A stretch of DNA of 50,368 bases from CAZWIT01 sp964533435 (GTDB lineage Bacteria > Patescibacteriota > Patescibacteriia > UBA1558 > GWA2-36-10), in the NCBI GenBank assembly GCA_964533435.1, contig CAZHLU010000001.1, forward strand, positions 1 through 50,368, in the 5' to 3' direction. Numbering within the stretch: the first letter of the stretch is position 1; the number at the start of each line of letters is the position of its first letter. The notes under the pieces are model-generated. The model saw nothing but the letters and a program-made list of their open reading frames with translations. It was not told where the DNA came from and did not search any database. Position numbers and translations under genes: made by a program. Shown here in pieces: positions 1-4,805 of this stretch.

Positions 1-26
1 CCGGTTAATATTTTGTTTTTAGGCAT
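1..26 (-). CDS. Start of a further cassette gene, cut by the window edge
   Basis: On the minus strand an ATG at 26-24 opens a frame reading M-P-K-N-K-I-L-T to the edge. It starts about 30 bases after the GTTAGGT core of the attC-like site at 56-188, the usual position of a first gene in a cassette. Only eight codons are visible, so its identity and even its reality are uncertain. Confidence 0.3.
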
Positions 27-55
27 GTTTGTTATTTAGTATTTTTATTTATTTC

Positions 56-188
56 ACCTAACAGATGAGCGTATGTGAAGATGCTTTCGCGGTGACCGTG
101 ATGTAATTTTAACATCACGGGTACAAGAAGGCAATTTACAGAAAACCAGTTCTTTTAAGATGGTTTTCTCGCATGCGTGGTGTTGCGT
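56..188 (-). repeat. attC-like site (133 bp)
   Basis: On the minus strand this runs from ACGCAAC (188-182) to GTTAGGT (62-56), which fits GTTRRRY exactly. The arms CCACGCATGC (180-171) and CATACGC (75-69) pair with wobbles and leave unpaired bases on the L' side, as in attC sites. Inside are two strong hairpins: CCGTGATGT/ACATCACGG at about 97-120 and AGAAAACCA/TGGTTTTCT at about 140-170. Length is within the range of known attC sites. Confidence 0.6.
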
Positions 189-226
189 GATGTTGTGCTT
201 CCCCTTACTTTAGGGGATTTTTGGTA

Positions 227-255
227 TTGACAAAATAGTTAAAATATGATATTAT
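227..255 (+). promoter_or_regulatory. Near-consensus sigma-70-type promoter of the 301-792 gene
   Basis: TTGACA (227-232), a 17-base spacer and TATTAT (250-255). It lies inside the cassette, about 40 bases after the attC-like site, so the gene does not depend on a promoter from the integrase end. The same arrangement recurs before 2040 and 3154. Confidence 0.75.
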
Positions 256-300
256 CATATTGCCATAATGGTGTGGCGAGTACACTGAAAGGATTGGGCC

Positions 301-792
301 ATGTTGTGCATAGGACTATTCGGCACTTGCGGCAAGAGCAAGTGGCGCGCTCCCTTCATACAGCGTTACCAGTCGGAAGACATCGCCTTCTTCAACCCCC
401 AGGTCGATGACTGGAAGCCCGAATGTGCCGTCAAGGAGGCCAAGCACCTCGCCAACGACACGGTGATTCTCTTCCCCATCACCAGCGAGACCTACGCTAC
501 GGGTTCCCTGGCCGAGACTGGTTTCAGCATCCTCAATGCGATCCGTCTGGACGATCGGCGCGACTTCGTCATCCTGATCGAGCAGAATCTTGACGAAGAA
601 CTGGTCGACGAGACGGCGCGCAAGGAGAGTCTCCGGGCTCGCGCACTGGTCAAGGAGCATCTCAAGAAGCTCCGTCTGTCCAACCTATACGTCGTCGAGT
701 GCCTCGAGGAGATGCTCGAGGTCAGTATCACGCTCTACCGAGCGGCCGAGATGCGCGAACCGTTGCGCAAGTTCAATCCGCACGCCGAGTAG
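301..792 (+). CDS. Nucleoside 2-deoxyribosyltransferase-like protein (cassette gene)
   Basis: The 163-residue protein has the layout of the nucleoside 2-deoxyribosyltransferase-like family: an N-terminal strand with GLFGTCGKSKWR, then FFNPQVDDW (about 31-39), then ETYATGSLAETGF (about 63-75), where the glutamate of the SLAE motif is the expected catalytic residue. Such enzymes bind nucleosides or nucleotides and move or cleave the glycosidic bond; the substrate here cannot be read. The start ATG follows a GAAAGGAT ribosome-binding site. G+C is far above the neighbourhood: two 60-base lines I counted (421-480, 541-600) gave 35 and 32 G+C. It is antisense to the array, with its own promoter and terminator. 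Family assignment is fairly sure; role is open (salvage or defence). Confidence 0.7.
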   Translation: MLCIGLFGTCGKSKWRAPFIQRYQSEDIAFFNPQVDDWKPECAVKEAKHLANDTVILFPITSETYATGSLAETGFSILNAIRLDDRRDFVILIEQNLDEELVDETARKESLRARALVKEHLKKLRLSNLYVVECLEEMLEVSITLYRAAEMREPLRKFNPHAE

Positions 793-828
793 TCGGCGCC
801 AGACCTGAGCAAGTCTCAAGAACTGCTT

Positions 829-860
829 GCCCGCCGCATCACGCGACGGGCTTTTCTTTT
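829..860 (+). terminator. Intrinsic terminator of the 301-792 gene
   Basis: GCCCGCCGC (829-837), loop ATCAC, GCGACGGGC (843-851), then a T-rich run. CATCACGC (837-844) is also complementary to GCGTGATG (186-193) at the other end of the cassette. Confidence 0.8.
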
Positions 861-932
861 TTCTCAAAAAATTACAAAACAAAAAACAATTTCTAAAAGA
901 TTGTTTATTTAATGAATAGAAAATTCGATTTT

Positions 933-1000
933 ATATAACAGCCCAGCGTATCTGAAATCCCGGGCGACCATTAACTTAATAGGCGAGGGATTTGGGCAAG
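933..1000 (-). repeat. attC-like site, distal half
   Basis: On the minus strand it ends in an L'-like arm CAGATACGCTG and GTTATAT (939-933), a one-mismatch GTTRRRY core. AAATCCC (955-961) and GGGATTT (987-993) form an internal stem. The matching L'' arm (ATACGCGG at 1399-1406) lies beyond the 1010-1339 gene, so that gene sits inside the attC-like structure. Confidence 0.5.
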
Positions 1001-1009
1001 CGGACTAAA

Positions 1010-1339
1010 TTATTTTAATACAATGATAGAGATTCTCCTAATAATTGTCACTGCTGCACCCCAAGCCATTGGCGCCCATAATGGTAATCCAAAAAATGTT
1101 GGATTGGTATATTGCCAAGCGCCTTGGTATATCGTCAAGCTCTCTCCTATTGGTCCAAGTATAAAAGCAGTAAAATAATAGGACACATCTTCTTTATCGT
1201 GCCATTTTAAAAATATAAGAACTGTGATTACTATAAAAGCTATTGTTAACCAAGTATTATTATGGTAAAGGTAGGTGATAGCCACTACACAAACTGCAAA
1301 TAGTATAACTGCTAATAATAATTCTTTTATTTTATTCAT
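1010..1339 (-). CDS. Small multi-pass membrane protein (cassette gene)
   Basis: The 109-residue protein starts MNKIKELLLAVILF and has three or four hydrophobic segments (about 5-25, 29-45, 54-66, 83-107). The polar stretch KWHDKEDVSYY and the motif GESLTIYQGAWQYTNP connect them. I do not recognise the family with certainty; a Glu, Gly-Ala-Trp and Tyr pattern between helices recalls small uncharacterised integral membrane proteins. It is in the array's sense orientation and as A+T-rich as the host. It lies between the two halves of an attC-like site, flanked by CGGAC/GTCCG complementary ends (about 1001-1005 and 1376-1380). No own promoter is obvious. Confidence 0.6.
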   Translation of the reverse strand: MNKIKELLLAVILFAVCVVAITYLYHNNTWLTIAFIVITVLIFLKWHDKEDVSYYFTAFILGPIGESLTIYQGAWQYTNPTFFGLPLWAPMAWGAAVTIIRRISIIVLK

Positions 1340-1398
1340 AACTGTATTATGGAATATTTTTATTTATTCCGGACCTGTCCGCCTTTGGCGTAAACCAA

Positions 1399-1415
1399 AT
1401 ACGCGGTGCGAGATG
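1399..1415 (-). repeat. attC-like site, proximal arm (degenerate)
   Basis: The plus-strand sequence ATACGCGGTGCGAGATG matches the right arm of the site at 1933-1955 (ATACGCGGTGTTGTGGGATG) apart from loss of the GTT region. On the minus strand this is the R''-L'' end of the site. Without its AAC box it may be inactive. Confidence 0.45.
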
Positions 1416-1424
1416 TTTATAAAA

Positions 1425-1712
1425 TTATTGTTTAATTGGCTCGCACCATCCGAAGGAACTTGCGCACTCCAGGCCATTTCCTTGAAATCCATCGGGGCAG
1501 CCATCATCAGGAATAAGTTTATAGTTTCCTCGTTTCATTCTTTCTACTGAGTTTATACAACAGTCGGTCTTTTTTTCACATTGATCAGCTAATTTTTGAT
1601 AGTAATCAATAGTGATTAATTTTGCATCTTGATTATTTGAGTTAAAATAGGCGATTAATCCTATTAGTAGAATAACTGTAATTATTCCAGTTGTTAATTT
1701 TATTTTTTTCAT
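1425..1712 (-). CDS. Membrane-anchored cysteine-rich protein (cassette gene)
   Basis: The 95-residue protein has a short basic N-terminus and one hydrophobic segment (about 7-23: TGIITVILLIGLIAYF), acting as a signal anchor or uncleaved signal. The outside part has six cysteines (CEKKTDCC, DDGC, LEC, GWC), suggesting disulfides outside the cytoplasm. I do not recognise a family. The gene is in array sense, starting about 30 bases after the GTTAGAC core at 1748-1742 and ending just before the next attC-like arm, so it fills its cassette tightly. Confidence 0.6.
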   Translation of the reverse strand: MKKIKLTTGIITVILLIGLIAYFNSNNQDAKLITIDYYQKLADQCEKKTDCCINSVERMKRGNYKLIPDDGCPDGFQGNGLECASSFGWCEPIKQ

Positions 1713-1741
1713 ATGGTATTTTAATAGTTTTAATAAATTTT

Positions 1742-1950
1742 GTCTAACAGGCCAGCGTATGCTACGTTACGAGCGAGCTTTGCGGTAAAATATTTGCGGA
1801 GCAAACCGCAAAGGCGAACGAGTAATGTAGGTCTTAGCTTACACCTATCATAGGTTAAAATTAAAAGTGTCTAAGCTAATTTAAGCACTTTTAACTATAA
1901 ATTTCAAATGTAGCATTGGTGTAAGCTAAGTCGCATACGCGGTGTTGTGG
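1742..1950 (-). repeat. attC-like site (best-paired arms, with nested insert)
   Basis: On the minus strand it runs from CCACAAC (1950-1944) through L'' ACCGCGTATGC to L' GCATACGCTGGCCT and GTTAGAC (1748-1742), a perfect GTTRRRY. GCATACGC (1933-1940) and GCGTATGC (1755-1762) pair fully, and extra unpaired bases lie on one arm as in attC sites. The middle carries a long hairpin (1762-1830, CTAC/GTAG and TTTGCGG/CCGCAAA stems), which looks like the variable terminal structure, and a separate 98-bp palindrome-ended segment (1833-1930). Confidence 0.65.
1833..1930. repeat. 98-bp non-coding segment with 13-bp perfect inverted ends
   Basis: CTTAGCTTACACC (1833-1845) and GGTGTAAGCTAAG (1918-1930) are exact reverse complements. 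The interior is A+T-rich with no plausible gene. It lies between the hairpin and one arm of the attC-like site, the same relative position that the SET gene takes in the site at 2333-3043. Confidence 0.6.
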
Positions 1951-1968
1951 GATGTTTTGGCTTATTAC

Positions 1969-1997
1969 TTGACAAATATCTTATTATATATTATATT
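1969..1997 (+). promoter_or_regulatory. Near-consensus promoter of the 2040-2225 gene
   Basis: TTGACA (1969-1974), a 17-base spacer, TATATT (1992-1997). It begins about 20 bases after the attC-like site. Confidence 0.75.
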
Positions 1998-2039
1998 AGC
2001 GATGGCAATACCGCCAAAAACTCTTTAAGGAGGTAGCCA

Positions 2040-2225
2040 ATGCTAATAGTCTTTTATGTGAAGTTTTCCGACATCGATCGCCTGCGAAAAGGTGAGGCGG
2101 TCCCTGCGATGGAAAGTCAAACAAACGATTTCTATCGCATAGAGGCCGAAGTCGAAGAAGTGAAGATCTACCAAGATCCCAACGTCAGCTCGCGTCGGTT
2201 GGTGAAGAAGCTCCATCAACGCTAG
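2040..2225 (+). CDS. Small protein of unknown function (cassette gene)
   Basis: A 61-residue soluble protein, MLIVFYVKFSDIDRLRKG at the N-terminus, with an acidic middle (EAEVEEVKIY) and a basic end (RRLVKKLHQR). The start is fixed by a strong AAGGAGGT site seven bases upstream and a good promoter. No family recognised. It is antisense to the array and visibly richer in G+C than the host. The strong expression signals support a real gene despite its size. Confidence 0.6.
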   Translation: MLIVFYVKFSDIDRLRKGEAVPAMESQTNDFYRIEAEVEEVKIYQDPNVSSRRLVKKLHQR

Positions 2226-2264
2226 TCCGACGAGTGCGGTCGCTGACTGACAGCTCCCCACAAC

Positions 2265-2306
2265 ACCGCCTTATCGAAAGCCGCACGGCTTCGGTCGGGC
2301 GGTTTT
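2265..2306 (+). terminator. Terminator of the 2040-2225 gene
   Basis: ACCGCC (2265-2270) can pair with GGGCGGT (2297-2303) around an inner AAGCCG/CGGCTT hairpin (2278-2291), followed by TTTTC. The 13 bases CCCACAACACCGC (2257-2269) just before it are an exact reverse complement of GCGGTGTTGTGGG (1939-1951) at the other end of the cassette. Confidence 0.6.
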
Positions 2307-2332
2307 CATTTTATATGCCTGCCCAAACCAAA

Positions 2333-2468
2333 ATTTAACAGGACAGCGTATCTGAAGTTCCGAAGCGAGTGGCGTGGTAAAATTGCGCGGCTTGCCAGCC
2401 GTAACTTTAGCGAAGGTTGGAGCGCACCACGCAAACGAGCGAGGGATGTAGAGGAGTGAGCGTTAAAG
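2333..2468 (-). repeat. attC-like site (136 bp)
   Basis: On the minus strand it runs from CTTTAAC (2468-2462) to GTTAAAT (2339-2333), which fits GTTRRRY. These end boxes pair at 6 of 7 positions. The middle holds a strong stem (GGCGTGGT near 2374 with ACCACGC near 2430) laid out like the one in the 1742-1950 site, including a shared GGTAAAAT. The L' arm CAGATACGCTG (2354-2344) pairs better with the separate arm at 3024-3034 than with the local L'' region. Confidence 0.55.
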
Positions 2469-3013
2469 AATAAAATTATTTAAAAATTAAAGTTTTTTTA
2501 TTCTTTTTAATATAAACCAAGAAAAATGATTGCCATATCTTTGATGTAATGTTTTTAATTTCCAGTCATTACCAGTTATTATTTTTCTACAATATTTACT
2601 GCCACACTCACATTTTAGCTTATAGGGGTAAGTAGTGATAGTGGCATAATCAACAGTAATTTCCTCACCCTTTTTAATATTTTTTAATGCCACAAAAGTT
2701 ATTTCTCCATCTGGTCCAGCGTTTGGTTGGCAAGAGTGGTTAAAACTAACAACTAAGTTTTTGATTTCATCTTTTCTTATTGGCGCAAGAAAGAATTTAT
2801 CAGAAATTTGTACCTCAAAATCTCCGACTTCTTTGTGACAACGCATTGCTTCTTTAAAATTTACAATATGCCCCATTTTTATAAAGACCACCTCACCTTT
2901 TTTAATATTAGTTTTAGCAAATAATCCTTTTCCGCCGATTTTGCTTGTTTTAACTATTGTCTTTGGTGAGCGGTAACATTTAATTTTCATATATTTTTAA
3001 ATAATTTTATTCT
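2467..3013. repeat. 21-bp perfect inverted repeat around the SET-domain gene
   Basis: The 21 bases at 2467-2487 are the exact reverse complement of 2993-3013 (AGAATAAAATTATTTAAAAA plus T). The match continues outward with gaps (GAGGAGTGAGC at about 2451-2461 against GCTCGCTCCTC at 3015-3025). One arm ends at the stop codon of the SET gene and the other lies three bases before its start codon. Confidence 0.8.
2487..2990 (-). CDS. SET-domain protein, predicted protein lysine methyltransferase (cassette gene)
   Basis: The 167-residue protein is a compact SET domain. The GKGLFA motif is at about 20-25, NHSCQPN (the AdoMet-binding NHSC-PN signature) at 84-90, and GEEITVDY with the catalytic tyrosine at 108-115. 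A post-SET zinc-binding motif CECGSKYC follows at 127-134. SET proteins methylate lysines using AdoMet; the target is unknown. The gene is in array sense and A+T-rich like the host, and has no clear Shine-Dalgarno sequence. A perfect 21-bp inverted repeat encloses it. Family assignment is secure; function as a cassette-borne gene is open. Confidence 0.85.
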   Translation of the reverse strand: MKIKCYRSPKTIVKTSKIGGKGLFAKTNIKKGEVVFIKMGHIVNFKEAMRCHKEVGDFEVQISDKFFLAPIRKDEIKNLVVSFNHSCQPNAGPDGEITFVALKNIKKGEEITVDYATITTYPYKLKCECGSKYCRKIITGNDWKLKTLHQRYGNHFSWFILKRIKKL

Positions 3014-3015
3014 AG

Positions 3016-3043
3016 CTCGCTCCTCGGATATCCGGTGTTGGGC
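3016..3043 (-). repeat. attC-like arm next to the 3154 cassette
   Basis: On the minus strand: GCCCAAC (3043-3037), a perfect RYYYAAC box, then ACCGGATATCCGAGGAGCGAG. The palindrome CGGATATCCG (3025-3034) and the flanking bases pair with the arm at 2344-2371 across the SET gene. Only a short, non-standard site (ending GCTAGAA) is available if the SET gene is treated as a separate cassette. Confidence 0.5.
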
Positions 3044-3094
3044 GAAACGTGGGTTAAATTTTTTATTTTATTAAAATATTAGTTTTTATAGTTA

Positions 3095-3123
3095 TTGACA
3101 GGTATTGTTATGTGTTGTATTAT
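3095..3123 (+). promoter_or_regulatory. Near-consensus promoter of the 3154-3351 gene
   Basis: TTGACA (3095-3100), a 17-base spacer, TATTAT (3118-3123): the same two hexamers and spacing as before the 301-792 gene. Confidence 0.75.
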
Positions 3124-3153
3124 ATCTAGTTCCCCAAAAGGAGGTGTGTCAGC

Positions 3154-3351
3154 ATGTCACTGAAACGTCAGTTCATTCGAGGTCAGGTTGTGGTTTTCCT
3201 TCTCAGTCTGCTCGTGTGGTATCTCTTTACTCCGAGGCCGATCTTTTCAACACAAGGGGTGACGATTTTTGTGGTCAGTCTCGCAATTCTGGAGGCGATG
3301 TTTCTCATTCTGCGGGCTGATGAGCAGAGGTCAAGGACACAACCCAAATAG
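3154..3351 (+). CDS. Small two-helix membrane protein (cassette gene)
   Basis: A 65-residue protein with a basic N-terminus (MSLKRQFIRGQ) and two hydrophobic segments (about 11-27 and 34-53), separated by FTPRPIFSTQG, with a polar tail. No family recognised. The start follows AAAAGGAGGT. It has its own promoter and terminator and is richer in G+C than the host. It lies antisense to the array in the first cassette after the attI-like site. Confidence 0.6.
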   Translation: MSLKRQFIRGQVVVFLLSLLVWYLFTPRPIFSTQGVTIFVVSLAILEAMFLILRADEQRSRTQPK

Positions 3352-3376
3352 CATCTTCACGATGCACGATTCTCTG

Positions 3377-3411
3377 AAGGCGGTGCTGGTTAGTTCCAGT
3401 GTCGCCTTTTC
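3377..3411 (+). terminator. Terminator of the 3154-3351 gene
   Basis: AAGGCGGTGCTGG and CCAGTGTCGCCTT form a long stem around TTAGTT, followed by TTTCT. Confidence 0.8.
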
Positions 3412-3439
3412 TATTTGTTTAAAAATGAACCCACGTTTC

Positions 3440-3470
3440 GCCTAACACTGTGTTGACGCACCTGTTGACA
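3440..3470 (-). other. attI-like site beside the recombinase
   Basis: On the minus strand the sequence reads GTCAAC, AGGTGC, GTCAAC, ACAGT, GTTAGGC. There are two direct GTCAAC repeats 12 bases apart and a terminal core that fits GTTRRRY, with AACAC/GTGTT inverted around the last spacer. Direct repeats plus one simple inverted site is how attI sites are built. On the plus strand the same bases contain TTGACG (3453) and TTGACA (3465), possible -35 boxes of the recombinase gene. Functional assignment is an inference. Confidence 0.45.
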
Positions 3471-3523
3471 TCATAGCCAAAATTAGCTAAAAAGTAAATA
3501 ATAAACATTAATCACAAACTATT

Positions 3524-4390
3524 ATGAAAAGCGATTTTAAGGCCTTAAGAAAGCCTCAGTTTTTGGTCAATAACCATCCTTTAGACAGTCTAGCTCAAGA
3601 GCTTATAATTAGGGGATTTTCTCGGCGGACTATCCAGAGCTATTTATCTCACAATCAGCGATTTTTGGACTTTAGTGGCAAATCAGCCAGAGCCGTCGAT
3701 AGTCAGGATGTCAAAAATTATTTGCTTTATCTTAAGAGTCAAAATTATACCAACACCTCTCTCAATCAAGTTATTTCAGCTCTTAAGTTTTATTACGGAC
3801 AGATTCTAAAAAGGAAGCTGTTTTTTAGTATTCGGCGGCCTAAGAAAGAAAAGTTTTTACCAACTATTTTGACAAAATCTGAAATTATAAAAATAATAAA
3901 TTGTTCACATAACCTAAAACACAAATTACTTTTGTCTTTAATGTATGGTTCGGGCCTAAGAGTGTCAGAAGTGATTAAAATAAAAATAAATCATTTGGAT
4001 TTAGGTTCTAAAAGCTTATTAGTCAAAGATGCTAAAGGGCAAAAAGATCGTTTTACTTTATTAAGTGCTATTAGTATCAAATTATTAAATCTTTATTTAC
4101 CAAAATTGTCGAGTGAGCAAAAATATTTATTTTCTGGGCAAAATGGTATGTCTCATCTTAGTCAACGTAGCGCACAAAAAATATTTGAAATTGCTTTGCA
4201 AGAATCAAGTATAAAAAAAGATGCTACCTGCCATAGTTTGCGCCATAGTTTTGCTACTCACTTATTGGAGAGTGGAGTTGATATTCGTTATATCCAAAAA
4301 TTATTAGGCCACCAAAATATCAAAACTACAGAAATTTATACGCATGTAGCTAGAAGTTTTTTTAATAATATCAAAAGCCCACTAGACTAA
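3524..4390 (+). CDS. Compact tyrosine recombinase, candidate cassette integrase
   Basis: The 288-residue protein has the full tyrosine recombinase catalytic set: R146 in GSGLRVSE, K171 in KGQKDRFT, H237-x-x-R240 in CHSLRHSFATHL, H263 in LLGHQN and the nucleophile Y272 in TTEIYTHV. The N-terminal core-binding domain covers about 20-100. It ends IKSPLD, like the RSPLD end of integron integrases, and the RRPKKEKFLPTILT linker also resembles IntI. It lacks the extra helix-bearing insertion (some 20-35 residues before the HxxR box) that marks canonical IntI, so it could equally be a XerC/D-like enzyme. It is transcribed away from the cassette array, as intI is. The ATG at 3524 follows about 75 bases of attI-like DNA; no clear Shine-Dalgarno. 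Confidence 0.85.
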   Translation: MKSDFKALRKPQFLVNNHPLDSLAQELIIRGFSRRTIQSYLSHNQRFLDFSGKSARAVDSQDVKNYLLYLKSQNYTNTSLNQVISALKFYYGQILKRKLFFSIRRPKKEKFLPTILTKSEIIKIINCSHNLKHKLLLSLMYGSGLRVSEVIKIKINHLDLGSKSLLVKDAKGQKDRFTLLSAISIKLLNLYLPKLSSEQKYLFSGQNGMSHLSQRSAQKIFEIALQESSIKKDATCHSLRHSFATHLLESGVDIRYIQKLLGHQNIKTTEIYTHVARSFFNNIKSPLD

Positions 4391-4418
4391 AAAACAGTCC
4401 TTTTTAGGACTGTTTTTT
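4389..4418. terminator. Bidirectional terminator between the recombinase and the DUF1801 gene
   Basis: AAAAAACAGTCC, loop, GGACTGTTTTTT. The runs serve both converging genes; the stop codon of the minus-strand gene lies inside it. Confidence 0.85.
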
Positions 4419-4805
4419 AATTAATTTTTTTAAATTTTCTTTTACCCTATATTTTACTATTTTTTTGATTAAGCTTAGGGGCAGTTTTTTGTCCAAAGGA
4501 AATTGGACAGCGCCTTTACTAGTTTTGTATTTAGTTAGTTCTTTTTTAAAGGCCTTGATACCACTAGGAGTAGGGTAAAAGCCAATGTGATTTTTGTAAG
4601 CAGCAAAATGAACTAAATTACCATTTAAATAAAAAGTCGGCATTTGGTAACTAATTTTTTCTTGCGCTTGAGGGGCTGATTTTTTGATCGCCAGTCGTAA
4701 CTCAATTAATTTTGCTTGAGTATCTTTGGGAAATAATTTTAGATATTGATTTATAGTTTTGAGTTCAGTTTTTTGCACAGTAATAATTTTATTTAATCTT
4801 AGCAA
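4404..4805 (-). CDS. DUF1801 (YdhG-like) protein
   Basis: The 133-residue protein has the DUF1801 pattern: an N-terminal helical part (INQYLKLFPKDTQAKLIELRLAI), then EKISYQMPTFYLNGNLVHFAAYKNHIGFYP, then SKGAVQFPLDKKLPLSLIKKIV. Members are small alpha/beta proteins, some called iron chaperone-like; the biochemical role is not established. It overlaps the 3' end of tyrS by 17 bases and is probably cotranscribed with it. The first ten residues are not typical, so translation may start slightly downstream. Confidence 0.75.
   Translation of the reverse strand: MLRLNKIITVQKTELKTINQYLKLFPKDTQAKLIELRLAIKKSAPQAQEKISYQMPTFYLNGNLVHFAAYKNHIGFYPTPSGIKAFKKELTKYKTSKGAVQFPLDKKLPLSLIKKIVKYRVKENLKKLIKKQS

Larger units (their letters stand above)
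3035..3448. repeat. 21-bp inverted repeat bounding the 3154 cassette
   Basis: 3035-3055 and 3428-3448 are reverse complements at 20 of 21 positions (core GGGCGAAACGTGGGTT against AACCCACGTTTCGCC). In integrons the first bases of a cassette match its own R'' box over about 7 bases; here the match is three times longer. Confidence 0.8.
1..3523 (-). mobile_element. Integron-like gene cassette array (left end outside window)
   Basis: Between the window edge and the recombinase at 3524 there are at least five imperfect palindromic sites. Each has a left part on the plus strand of the form TAACAGnnCAGCGTAT (near 59, 937, 1745, 2337) or a right part of the form ATACGCGGTGTTG (near 173, 1399, 1934, 3028). 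On the minus strand these read as attC sites: an RYYYAAC-like box, an L'' box, a structured middle, an L' box with extra unpaired bases, and GTTRRRY. The order recombinase (divergent), attI-like site, cassettes is the classical integron layout. Cargo genes are short, unrelated and in both orientations, and several are richer in G+C than the host. The integron reading is an inference from structure; the recombinase lacks the canonical IntI insertion. Confidence 0.7.

Noticed and set aside
492..896. Several open frames overlapping the 301-792 gene on both strands
   Set aside because: They are arginine/serine-rich shadows expected in high-G+C DNA; the 301-792 frame alone has family motifs, promoter and ribosome-binding site.
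1..3520. CRISPR array
   Set aside because: The repeats are long, imperfect palindromes at unequal spacing with genes between them, and there are no cas genes.
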